Assembly (NCBI GenBank): GCA_902491345.1
Contig: CABUHI010000008.1
Location: forward strand, 1 to 64,000
Source: an uncultured Collinsella sp.
GTDB lineage: Bacteria; Actinomycetota; Coriobacteriia; Coriobacteriales; Coriobacteriaceae
Reading direction: 5' to 3'
Length of the DNA stretch: 64,000 bases
The notes below the pieces were generated by a model, which was not told the DNA's origin, searched no databases, and saw only the letters and a list, made by a program, of their open reading frames with translations. Each line of letters opens with the position of its first letter. The stretch's first letter is position 1. A program made the position numbers and the translations under genes. Positions 18,235 through 29,528 of the stretch are shown piece after piece.

Positions 18235-18359
18235 GCAGGATCTGAGGGCTGACCTTCGCGGACACTCCGCAGGACGAAAGAACCCCCGCCGCACGTAGTG
18301 CGCAGCGGGGGTTCTTTCATGTCCGAGGACGTCCGCGAAGGTCAGCCCTCAGATCCTGC
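18235..18359. repeat. 29-bp inverted repeat enclosing the nifJ terminator
   Basis: Positions 18235-18263 and 18331-18359 are perfect reverse complements. They enclose the terminator hairpin at 18276-18318, giving a two-tier cruciform. The right arm ends 11 bases from the nifJ stop. Confidence 0.8.
18276..18318 (-). terminator. Terminator of nifJ (bidirectional)
   Basis: A 14-bp perfect stem (18276-18289 with 18305-18318) with an inner GCAC/GTGC pairing, ending in GTTCTTTC on either strand. It lies between the convergent ATPase and nifJ genes. Confidence 0.7.
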
Positions 18360-18369
18360 GGTGAGAGAC

Positions 18370-21909
<3,540 letters not shown>

Positions 21910-22255
21910 ATACCCCTCTCCTCTCATATAGGTATACAGGCCCCGGCGATCGCCGGGATGTTGGCGTGATGGGATTTACGCTGTTGCTTCCAATCATCTG
22001 GCAGGCAGGCTCAGCAGCAGGTACGTGGCGTGGAGAGAAGACATGCCGAGGCGAGGGGCAGCTGATGCGCCCCACAGACCCGACCGCCCGTCTTGCACAT
22101 GACCGAGCGCCGCAAAGGCCGCATGCCGGATGCTCCCGGGCACGCCCCGGCGATGGGAAGCGCCCGCAACGGAAATCCGCATGCGGGTTTATTGTACCCC
22201 GCCGTCAGGCCATATTTCGGCAAATATAGGTGGGCGGTAGAGGTTTACCTTAGGT
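21910..22255. other. nifJ upstream region
   Basis: About 345 bases of noncoding DNA upstream of nifJ. On the minus strand TACAAT (22191-22196) is a possible -10 box; a matching -35 is not clear. A GC-rich stretch with short dyads separates it from the nifJ binding site. The left copy of the FHA-derived duplication begins at 22256. Confidence 0.4.
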
Positions 22256-22781
22256 GACTGCCAAGGGCCAAAATGGTCCCTCCATCCCCGGGCGACTGGC
22301 TCTGACGCGCCAAGGAGTGTCCCCAAGTACCGGCAGGAAAGGAACGTCCCTAACTGCCGGCTAGAGGGCGCCGAGCAGGATGGCGTAGGTGGTGGATTCG
22401 CCGAGTTTGAGCTCGTCGCCGGGGTTGAGCTGGGCGGAGCGGCCGGGCTCTACTTGAATACACACACTCGTGGCCCCGTTTACCACCACGGTGCCGTTAG
22501 TGGACGACAGGTCCTCGACAAACCATGCGCCAGACTCGTCGCACCAGATATGGGCATGGCGGGCCGAGACGTCGTCGGTGATGCCGCCCTCCCCCGTTGC
22601 CAGCGCGCCGATCTCAACGCCTTCCTCACTCGGCTGAATCCAGCGCGGGACGCTCACCACGTAGCCGTTTTGCACGCACAGCAGTCCCAGCGGATGCGCC
22701 GGCGCGACCTCGTGCTCGCCCGCGACCGAAGATGTGCTCAGCGAGCGCGGCGTCGACGTGTCGCCGCCACGGGTCGCATGA
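22256..22781. repeat. Segmental duplication, left copy (FHA gene end)
   Basis: About 526 bases align with 28991-29528 in the same orientation, by eye about 85% identical. They include the noncoding DNA after the FHA gene and the last 140 or so codons. The two copies bracket the accessory island. The homology stops abruptly inside the FHA reading frame near 22781. Confidence 0.85.
22319..22360. repeat. Dispersed GTCCC/GCCGGCAG repeat, copy 2
   Basis: This matches 13722-13764 (core AGGAAAGGAACGTCCC) and lies within the left copy of the duplication, directly after the stop of the FHA fragment. Confidence 0.6.
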
Positions 22782-22834
22782 GCGCGGCGGCTCGCCCGAC
22801 TTGGAACTAAGGCGGGCGTGAGAGCAAACGGCAT
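22361..22834 (-). pseudogene. Truncated FHA-domain protein copy
   Basis: A reading frame of 157 codons whose last 140 residues are collinear with the C-terminal half of the intact FHA protein at 29.1 kb: same WIQPSE, EIGALATGEG, DVSARHAHIWCD and EDLSSTNGTVVVNGA segments. The first 160 or so residues of the intact paralogue are missing; upstream of GDTSTPRSL the sequence is unrelated. The FHA fold itself is complete, with the conserved SARHAH and SSTNGT phosphothreonine-binding loops. However, the only ATG (22834) has no ribosome binding site. I read it as a remnant left by the duplication; expression as an FHA-only protein is not excluded. Confidence 0.75.
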
Positions 22835-23350
22835 AGGGAACGAATCTTGCGGATGTACTCCTCGACGTCAGGCAGGTAAGCCCCACGAAGTCACCGGGGA
22901 GGCCCAAGCGGCCCGGCACCACTTCCAGATTCTGACCAGGGCGAGTCGTTCGCCGGTGGCTGAAGGCTCGCTCCCACCCAAAAGGGGAGATTCGCGTTGT
23001 TCCCCAATCGCTCTCGCATCTTTCATTTTGCTCGAGGTGGGCTATAAAAACTTTCCTGGTGAAAGGCGGCGATTGGTTTCCTTTCTTTCTAGAGGAGCGC
23101 GCCTGTAATCTGTTTTCATCCTAAATCAAGTTAAGATCGGACCTTCCAGAGGCAAGTCGACTCAAACTGCGAGGCTCCATGTTGGAATAAAGAGCGCTGT
23201 CGAAGTGCCAACAACACAAAGCTTGCCAGTCTCAAATAGAACCTTTTGGGAGTCCGATTGGGCCGCACACCGAATCCCCGCTGGTGGTTTTTTATAGCTG
23301 CGCAACAATAAACAAGGTTAGTGCCAGTCCAGCATGAAATTGAGGAACGT
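22835..23350. other. Left part of the accessory island, no gene seen
   Basis: About 515 bases between the FHA remnant and the radical SAM gene. GC content falls from left to right. No ORF has both a binding site and family resemblance. The promoter of the maturase is expected near 23200-23300; no clear box pair was seen. Confidence 0.4.
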
Positions 23351-24709
23351 ATGCATTTTTTCTCAGTAAGTGATCGTCGTTACTGCTTCGATGAGGTCAC
23401 TCGCAATTGCTTTCAGGTTGACCAAGCATCAGAAGATGCGCTTCGCATATTTGAAGCATCGGGAAGAACGGTCAACTCGAAGTTGCTAACAAAGTCACTT
23501 GCTGCGAAAGGCTACGACCAAACGACCATAGCAGAACTTGAAGACGACATTGATGAGTATCAACGATTGTCTGAGCGGACTTTCTTAACAAAAGACACGC
23601 CTCGAAAACTTAGATCCATCGAACTCCACGTTTCACATGCATGCAACCTTGGTTGTAGTTACTGTTTTGCCGGTAAAGGAGATTATGGAACGTCTCCTCT
23701 GCTGATGACAGACGAGATAGCCTTCAAGGCGGTCGACTACCTCGTCGCAAGTTCATCGGAAAACGAAACGCTTGCGATCGTCTTTTTTGGTGGGGAACCC
23801 ATGATTAACGAGCCGCTGATATGGAAAACGGTCGACTATTCAAAAAGAATATACCCCAATAGAAACTTTACCTATTCTATTACGACCAACGGAACGCTTT
23901 TGAATGACACTGCTGTGAATTCTTTCAAGGAGCACGGGTTTTCTGTTCTGATTAGTCTCGATGGTACAGGATGCAAGCACGATGCATCGCGCCCGTACAA
24001 GACGGGAGGCGGCTCTTTCTCCGATATCGACAAAAACGTTCGTCGTTTTTCCGAGTCGTTCCCCTTCGGCGCAAGAGCGACCTTAACAAATAATAACTGT
24101 AACCTTGTTGAAGACTATCTTCAGTTTAAAGAGATGGGCTTCAGAAGGATTTACTTCTCGCCCGTGAGCTCATTCGATGAGAATATCAAACTCGACGAAC
24201 ACTCATTAAACAAAATCAGGGCGGGCCTAATAGATTTGGCGGATCAATATCTCAAACAGATTGATCAAGGGGAAAAGCCCTTGTTTAGAACATTGAAAAC
24301 TGCAGTTGATTTGATCATGAGCAACAGGATCGCCTTTGTCGGATGCGGGGCTGGCAGGCGTTTTATTTCCGTGACTCCCGAAGGGGACGTATACCCCTGT
24401 CACAGGTTTGTCGGGATGATGCGATTCAAAATGGGCAACATCGTCACCGGAATTGACGAAACTAGGTATATTGAAAACTGGAGTCAGGGTGTCGAAAAAA
24501 GAATTGACTGTACGGACTGTTGGGCTCGGTCTTTCTGTGGTGGGGGCTGTAGCTGGGAGGCTGCAGACGAGCACGGCTACTTGCCCAAGAGTCTACACCC
24601 TGCATCATGTGAATATAGAAAAATGTGCTACGAGATGGCTTTTGACCTTATTTCCCGCCACTCATCTTCGCAGGAGAAAAATCAACGAGAAGCTACTGTA
24701 TCGGAATAA
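23351..24709 (+). CDS. SPASM radical SAM peptide maturase (ranthipeptide/SCIFF-like)
   Basis: A 452-residue enzyme expected to install thioether crosslinks in a ribosomal peptide. Residues 1-85 form a precursor-recognition-like N-terminal region (MHFFSVSDRRYCFDEVTRNC). The radical SAM cluster motif is CNLGCSYC (C98, C102, C105), followed by FFGGEP and TTNGTLL. The C-terminal SPASM/twitch part has C332 (GCGAG), C350 (GDVYPCH), CTDC (C387, C390), CGGGC (C396, C400), C420 and C426, matching two auxiliary Fe-S clusters. The AHACNL-like and CGAG...YPCHRFVG segments recall SCIFF maturases. ATG 23351 has GAGG correctly spaced; a GTG ten codons earlier is less likely. Two Cys-rich peptide genes follow on the same strand. 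Low GC versus flanks suggests transfer. Confidence 0.88.
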   Translation: MHFFSVSDRRYCFDEVTRNCFQVDQASEDALRIFEASGRTVNSKLLTKSLAAKGYDQTTIAELEDDIDEYQRLSERTFLTKDTPRKLRSIELHVSHACNLGCSYCFAGKGDYGTSPLLMTDEIAFKAVDYLVASSSENETLAIVFFGGEPMINEPLIWKTVDYSKRIYPNRNFTYSITTNGTLLNDTAVNSFKEHGFSVLISLDGTGCKHDASRPYKTGGGSFSDIDKNVRRFSESFPFGARATLTNNNCNLVEDYLQFKEMGFRRIYFSPVSSFDENIKLDEHSLNKIRAGLIDLADQYLKQIDQGEKPLFRTLKTAVDLIMSNRIAFVGCGAGRRFISVTPEGDVYPCHRFVGMMRFKMGNIVTGIDETRYIENWSQGVEKRIDCTDCWARSFCGGGCSWEAADEHGYLPKSLHPASCEYRKMCYEMAFDLISRHSSSQEKNQREATVSE

Positions 24710-24878
24710 GCGGTTCAGCGCATTGCTGTCACCATTGTGGAGGTGTTCGTTCTTCTGATTACCGTCTGCGAAGCTTATTGCTACGTTCGCCGAAACCATT
24801 CTAGAAATATGGTGAACTAGACATCTTGGTTTGTTATACACAATATTGAGGTTTTTCTGCACTCAAAGGGAGGTAGTC

Positions 24879-25082
24879 GTGAAGCATATTCATCCGATTA
24901 ATCCAGGAAGTGGCGACGAGGCAGGCGTGAAGCCGATGTCTTTTGACTGCCTCTTGGGCATTACTGACATCTGTACTGTTTATGATAAAGCAGATGGCTG
25001 TGGTGCATACGATTACTGCGACTATGACATGGATGGCGGCAGCATCTGCGTTGTAGATCACTGTGGCATTGATCAAACGTAG
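24879..25082 (+). CDS. Cys-rich ranthipeptide precursor candidate 1
   Basis: A 67-residue peptide starting with GTG (MKHIHPINPGSGDE), preceded by AGGGAGG at good spacing. The leader of about 22 residues is Cys-free. The core has six cysteines: C24, C32, C41, C47, C57 and C62, that is six within 39 residues. Asp follows several of them: C32-D36 and C41-D45 (C-X3-D), C47-D50, C57-D60 and C62-D65 (C-X2-D). This matches substrates of Cys-to-Asp thioether-forming SPASM enzymes such as freyrasin-type. It lies 170 bases after the maturase and 31 bases before its paralogue. No Gly-Gly leader cleavage site is seen; the product and activity are unknown. Confidence 0.8.
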   Translation: MKHIHPINPGSGDEAGVKPMSFDCLLGITDICTVYDKADGCGAYDYCDYDMDGGSICVVDHCGIDQT

Positions 25083-25112
25083 TCTCTAATTGGATTAAGG
25101 TGAGGAGCTGTT

Positions 25113-25292
25113 ATGAAGCATATCCATCCTGTTGGTTCAAATGAACATCCTCCCGTTGAGCCTTGTTGTCTTGGAGTTGATATATGCAATTTTTACGACA
25201 TCGCCGAGTGCCCTGTTGCGGATTGGTGCTATGTCGATAAAGAATCAAGCTGTGTTTTGCCAGCAGATTGGTGCGATCCAGTTGACGAGTAG
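25113..25292 (+). CDS. Cys-rich ranthipeptide precursor candidate 2
   Basis: A 59-residue peptide starting MKHIHPVGSNEHPP, with GAGGAG upstream of the ATG. It shares the MKHIHP start and the LG(I/V)xDIC..YD core with candidate 1. Cysteines are C18, C19, C25, C33, C39, C47 and C54, six of which align with those of candidate 1. Four carry Asp at C-X3-D: C19-D23, C25-D29, C33-D37 and C54-D58; C39-D42 is C-X2-D. Conservation of the Cys/Asp pattern against divergence of the other residues is what is expected of two substrates of one maturase. It is too short and too shadowed to be found by length alone. Confidence 0.8.
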   Translation: MKHIHPVGSNEHPPVEPCCLGVDICNFYDIAECPVADWCYVDKESSCVLPADWCDPVDE

Positions 25293-25370
25293 TTTTGTGG
25301 CTAGGAACTATTTGGTCCAATTCAGAATAAGATGGGAACAAATACCAAAATCTCGTGTCTGGGAGGAGTT

Positions 25371-25478
25371 ATGCCATTATTGCAAGGTCTCGCTGGATTA
25401 GCCTTTATATTTGCGTTATATCTGGCACCTTTTTTAATTCTATTCTTCATTATCCGACTCTTTCTTCGGAGAAAATAG
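25371..25478 (+). CDS. Small membrane peptide in the RiPP cluster
   Basis: A 35-residue ORF with GGGAGGAG two to three bases from its ATG. It has one hydrophobic span (LAGLAFIFALYLAPFLILFF) and a basic tail RLFLRRK. In-frame translation could start 13 codons earlier at 25332, but no binding site is seen there. It lies 78 bases after the second precursor and before a hairpin, so it may be the last gene of the unit. It could be an immunity or export helper peptide; function is not known. Confidence 0.55.
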   Translation: MPLLQGLAGLAFIFALYLAPFLILFFIIRLFLRRK

Positions 25479-25542
25479 GAGTGTCACGCAAACATTAGCG
25501 TAGCTTTCTTCCAATATGAGCCGAGCATTGGCAAGTGGAATA

Positions 25543-25587
25543 AGAAGCCCGACCGTTCGCCACATGAAAGTGATCGGACGGGCTTCT
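25543..25587 (+). terminator. Hairpin ending the RiPP operon
   Basis: The arms AGAAGCCCG and CGGGCTTCT enclose about 27 bases and are followed by TCTATTT. It is a likely end of the maturase-precursor-membrane peptide transcript, though the T-run is weak. Confidence 0.5.
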
Positions 25588-25680
25588 CTATTTAACCCGG
25601 GCCGCCACCCATAGCGGCTTCCAAGCGTATTCTCAGTGCAAAGCAATCGTCAGTTTAATCCTATGCGCTGATACCGCATT

Positions 25681-25806
25681 TCATTTGTTCGGCTCGAATT
25701 CTACGGCCTGGCAACCCTCGCACTCTCCGGCAAATGGATTGAACGCGAAGGCAGAGATGATGTGTGCGTGGACATCGAGGCTGCTGTAGGCAACATACTG
25801 GGACAT
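25681..25806 (-). pseudogene. IS110-like transposase N-terminal scrap
   Basis: A 41-codon minus-strand frame that reads YVAYSSLDVHAHIISAFAF followed by NPFAGE. This resembles the start of IS110-family transposases, whose DEDD nuclease domain opens with a (G/S)xDVH strand and a PxTGE turn. It ends in TGA after 41 codons and nothing downstream continues the domain, so it is a fragment. No complete insertion sequence ends were identified. The family assignment rests on one short motif. Confidence 0.4.
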
Positions 25807-26177
25807 GGACCCCCGCTGCGCGTGGTATGCGGCCCGGCATATTCATTGCCGTCCAACCCCGTGTAGTTGCAGCAAAGGGTGGAACCTCAATGCTCAGCTC
25901 ATGTTGTCCGTGGGACACGAGAATCGTAAGTACACTTTGGTGCGATTCTCACGCTGATACTGAGCCACCTGGAATAAGATACGTCGCGACAACACTTCGC
26001 TTCACCTCTGTCTCGACAAGATGACGTAGACTAAAGTTTCCTTTAGTAAGAGAACGAGAACTATATCTGAAAGCGTTGCGATGGCGTGAAGGCACCGAGT
26101 CCGAACCGCCTGAATGCTACGTGCATCTGCATCGCCTTTTTGTTATCTCTGCCAGTTGGGTAGCACTACACTTGTCA
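25807..26177. other. Noncoding stretch with 8-bp inverted repeat
   Basis: No gene is seen between the transposase scrap and the 3' end of the ABC gene. An inverted repeat GAGAATCG/CGATTCTC lies at 25919-25926 and 25943-25950. The mixed composition suggests mobile-element debris. Confidence 0.4.
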
Positions 26178-27830
26178 TCATTTACCCTGGTACATGCTGC
26201 CTAAATCCACTACCCCTTCTACCGCGCCGACCATCTCGTCATCGTGAGAGACAACGATGATCAGCTGGCTTTGCTTGTTGCGCTTAACATAGGCCGCAAG
26301 CTCGGCGCGGCTTACAGCGTCTAACCCAGTCGTGGGCTCGTCGAGTACCAAAACTGACGACTTGCGTGAAATCGCCGACCATAAGTACACTCGGCGCAGC
26401 TCACCGCCCGAAAGCGCGGAGCAACGTTTCCCGAGCAACTCCTTCACGCTGTTTTCCAGCGAAAGTAGGCCATCTACACCCCGGTGATAGGAAGAAAAGG
26501 GCGTGTCGAAATACTCTAACAGCTCTTTCACCGTTTCGTCCGGCGCGAAGCACGACTGTGGGCAGCACGATATCTCTCTCGCACGTATGTAATCCAAGTC
26601 GCATTCTTCGATTGGCACGCCGTTGTATTTTACTTTGCCTTTCGATGAGTATAGCCCGAGCATCAAGTAAAGAAGTGACGTCTTGCCTCTTCCGTTTTCC
26701 CCAACTATGCAATATGTACCAGGACCGGAAAACTTGAAAGAAAACCCGCCGAGGACCTCTCGGACAGATCCGTCTGGAAGGGCAACCGAGAATTCCAAAT
26801 CAGATACCGAAATGTCATTTATTTCATCGAGTTTAGCTAAATCGGTCCGATTCCACCCCGATCTCTCCTTTTCTCTCGTCGCGATAGCCGTCCTATCCCA
26901 TGATGCTTTGGCATCTTGATAGGATTTGAACAATGACATCATACTTTTCAAAGTCTTAAAGAGAACCGCGAAGTATGTACCGATGATAGTGTACTCGCCT
27001 ATTGACATAGTTCCGTTAATGATTCGTACTCCGGAAACAACAAGTATCACCGCTTGAAACAACGCTGCGAAAAGACCATCGAGCGATGTCAGAGAATATG
27101 ATAGCTTTCCGGAGCGCAAAACTTTGGGAAAATAGCTCTTAAACCCAGCGTCGAGCGCTTGTTCGCTCTTGCCGTACGAAGATGTCAGTTGAATGTTGAG
27201 AATCTGATTAAGCTGCGATGCAATTGCGGCGTAAAAGGCGCTGTCCGCCTCTTTCTTCTCATACGTGACCCTATACAAAAGTTTCCTCAACCCAGTAATT
27301 ACACAGAAATACACGATGAGGAGAATGATGGAAAACACCGCGAGAGTTGAATCAATTGACCATATGATAAGCAATACGATGGGAATGGCTACAATGGACA
27401 GCGGCGCACTGATAAAATTCGCCAAAACGAAGGATGAGACCACGCTGGAGTCGGAAATAATCCGTTGCGTTGTATAGGCTGGATCGATGGTCCGACTCAC
27501 CAAGTAATCGTCTCTTTCAAAACGCAAGACGGCCTCCCTGAGAAGATCAAAGGAAAGTCTCGTGGTTATGCGAATGGAAAGTGTTCCTGCAAAATAAGTA
27601 AAGAGGGTGGAGAAAACTCCTATTGACGCAACCAGGAGCGCGAAGAGTACGGCGTCTCTTTCGCTGCGGTTACCGAGAAGAAAATCTAAGAATTTCCCGT
27701 TCACGTATGGCATGGCATAGGAGAGAGCGGTTCCAATCACCGTGATAGCAATGAAGACGAAAGCCCCTTTTGCTCTGATGAACCTCGAGAGAACGCATCG
27801 AATCAAGGAAGGCCCCAATCTACCCGCCAC
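26178..27830 (-). CDS. ABC exporter (fused permease-ATPase)
   Basis: A 550-residue half-transporter. Residues 1-300 contain about six hydrophobic helices; the nucleotide-binding domain has Walker A GENGRGKTS, a Q-loop Cys-rich CCPQS segment, signature ALSGGELRR, Walker B SVLVLDEPTTGLD and the H-loop VVSHDD. No N-terminal C39 peptidase is present, so leader removal would need another enzyme. It probably works as a homodimer exporting the modified peptide. It is transcribed towards the peptide genes from the other side. The start is unsure: GTG at 27830 has no binding site, and a TTG a few codons later follows GGGG. GC content is low like the maturase. Confidence 0.82.
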   Translation of the reverse strand: MAGRLGPSLIRCVLSRFIRAKGAFVFIAITVIGTALSYAMPYVNGKFLDFLLGNRSERDAVLFALLVASIGVFSTLFTYFAGTLSIRITTRLSFDLLREAVLRFERDDYLVSRTIDPAYTTQRIISDSSVVSSFVLANFISAPLSIVAIPIVLLIIWSIDSTLAVFSIILLIVYFCVITGLRKLLYRVTYEKKEADSAFYAAIASQLNQILNIQLTSSYGKSEQALDAGFKSYFPKVLRSGKLSYSLTSLDGLFAALFQAVILVVSGVRIINGTMSIGEYTIIGTYFAVLFKTLKSMMSLFKSYQDAKASWDRTAIATREKERSGWNRTDLAKLDEINDISVSDLEFSVALPDGSVREVLGGFSFKFSGPGTYCIVGENGRGKTSLLYLMLGLYSSKGKVKYNGVPIEECDLDYIRAREISCCPQSCFAPDETVKELLEYFDTPFSSYHRGVDGLLSLENSVKELLGKRCSALSGGELRRVYLWSAISRKSSVLVLDEPTTGLDAVSRAELAAYVKRNKQSQLIIVVSHDDEMVGAVEGVVDLGSMYQGK

Positions 27831-28145
27831 AAAACATCAATCACTGATACCTTACACCTCAACACAACAGGAGCGAAGATTTGCCAATGAGACTGCTTTA
27901 AGATTGCCTTGGGCCAATACGATCTCAAGCTCTTCCTACAAGAGAGTCGGAATCGGACATCTCCTCCGACGAACCTGGCAATCGGGCGGTTGAAATATCT
28001 TTTTCAACCGCCCGATTGCCACAATAGATTTGAGCATCCGCCCACAAACGTCCGCGTTTTATACCCATCAAATCCTTTGCCTTTTGTCGTCTAGACTAGA
28101 AAAATCGCTCGAAATAACGCAACCGGCCTGCTCGCTTGAAGAAAC
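27831..28145. other. Intergenic region with strong 19-bp hairpin
   Basis: Between the ABC gene and the methyltransferase remnant. It contains a perfect 19-bp inverted repeat (27977-27995 with 28002-28020, loop of six bases, T-rich centre). It may be the terminator of the former methyltransferase unit or an element end. No ORF is supported. Confidence 0.5.
27977..28020 (-). terminator. Perfect 19-bp hairpin
   Basis: GGCAATCGGGCGGTTGAAA pairs perfectly with its reverse complement across a 6-base loop. It is placed 3' of the minus-strand methyltransferase remnant and upstream of the ABC gene. Lack of an outer T-run makes the terminator role uncertain. Confidence 0.45.
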
Positions 28146-28985
28146 CTAAGCCCGTAACGTAGATGTGCAAACTTCCGAAACGCCTTGCGCGGCATAGTGC
28201 GTATAAACTTCGTCAACCGCCTCAAAAATATCTGAGTATCGCGCCGGGTCAAAAGCATACGATGTCGCAGCTATACCCTGCACCCATTCGGAACGCGGAT
28301 TAATTGAATAGCCGCACAGCATCATCATACATGCATCTAGACCTGATTTCCCAAGTATCCGACGTATTGATGAGAGCATCGCGAGTCGCCCCTGCACCAT
28401 CGTCGTCACCCCTATTAGCAGTATTTACCGTTTTTCTCTAAATGCGTATCGCCACCCTTAAGAATACGAAGTGTTTTATCCAGACCCGATTGTCCTCCAT
28501 CTCAAACGAAGGGATAAGGAATCTCATCCGGAATCGGCAGTAACGGAGGATTCACAACGACAAGCGAAAAACATGAGTCATCTCTCAGAGGGGAGTAAAG
28601 GCTCCCCTCAAGCACCCTAGTTTCGTCATCCAAAGAGTTGATGGCAGTGTTTTTCTTACAAAGGTCGACAACAAAAGGGTTGATTTCTACAGATGTTACA
28701 TCCATGCCACAGTTGGTAAGTATCAGGCCCTGTATTCTGGGGCCAGAACACAAATCGAGAGCCTTCCGTGCGCTCTGCGGTGTAAGGCGCCAATCTCAGC
28801 AAATCTGTCCCACAATACTGCGCTGAAGAACAAGACGGAACCCCTGAGCCAAACTCCCCTATACCTTATTAAGGCTAAGACAGGCAAGTTCACGCACCCG
28901 GCATATTCCAGAATAACATCCTATTGTTTTAGATGCTCTACAAGCATGAACAGCCGCGAATCGGAAAGATCTTCTAGTTTCGCCC
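28146..28985 (-). pseudogene. Decayed class I SAM methyltransferase
   Basis: Read on the minus strand, one protein can be followed through several broken frames. It begins at the duplication edge (KLEDLSDSRLFMLVEHLKQ, then TAG near 28924). It continues YAGCVNLPVLALIRYRGVWL and FSAVLWDRFAEIG, and shifts frame near 28790 into LTPQSARKALDLCSG, a motif I-like SAM site. It then passes VEINPFVVDLC and the catalytic NPPLLPIPDEIPYPFV motif. A TGA at 28502-28504 replaces an expected Gly before DGGQSGLDKTLRIL, and the C-terminal part (SEWVQGIAATSYAFDP) follows in another frame after a damaged gap. The NPP motif recalls HemK/RsmC-type N-methyltransferases. Its start is lost at the repeat junction. Confidence 0.75.
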
Positions 28986-28990
28986 CGACT

Positions 28991-29528
28991 GACCGCCAAG
29001 GGCCAAAATGGCCCCTCCATCCCCGGGCGACTGGCTCTGGCGCGCCGAGGAGTGTCCCCAAGTGCCGGCAGAAAAGGAACGTCCCTATCTGCCGGCTAGA
29101 GAGCACCGAAGAGGATGGCGTAGGTAGTGGATTCGCCGAGCTTGAGCTCGTCGCCAGGATTGAGTTGGGCGGAACGGCCGGGCTCGACCTGAATGCAGAC
29201 GCGCGTGGCCCCGTTTACCACCACGGTTCCGTTGGTGGACGACAAGTCCTCGACGTGCCAGATATTTTGAGCATCGCACCAGATATGGGCATGGCGGGCC
29301 GAGACATCGTCGCCGACGTCGGTAATATCGCCCTCACCAGTGGCCAGCGCGCCAATCTCAACACCCTGCTCACTCGGCTGAATCCAGCGCGGGGCGCTCA
29401 CGACAAAACTGTTTTGTACGCGCAGCAAGCCCAAGGGGTGCGCCGGGGCGGGTTCGCGTTCGCCCGCGGTCATCGACATGCCAAGCGAACGCGGCGTGGA
29501 TGTGCCTCCGCCACAGGTCGCGTGTGCG
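28991..29528. repeat. Segmental duplication, right copy (within intact FHA gene)
   Basis: About 538 bases align with 22256-22781. Here the homology covers the 3' noncoding flank and the C-terminal half of the intact FHA gene, and the gene continues upstream without a break. This copy is therefore likely the original locus. Confidence 0.85.
29053..29095. repeat. Dispersed GTCCC/GCCGGCAG repeat, copy 3
   Basis: This matches copies at 13722 and 22319 with small changes (AGAAAAGGAACGTCCC). It lies directly after the FHA stop, inside the right duplication copy. Confidence 0.6.

Noticed and set aside
24750..24820. 22-codon hydrophobic GTG ORF between maturase and first precursor
   Set aside because: No ribosome binding site and no resemblance to the small membrane peptide downstream.
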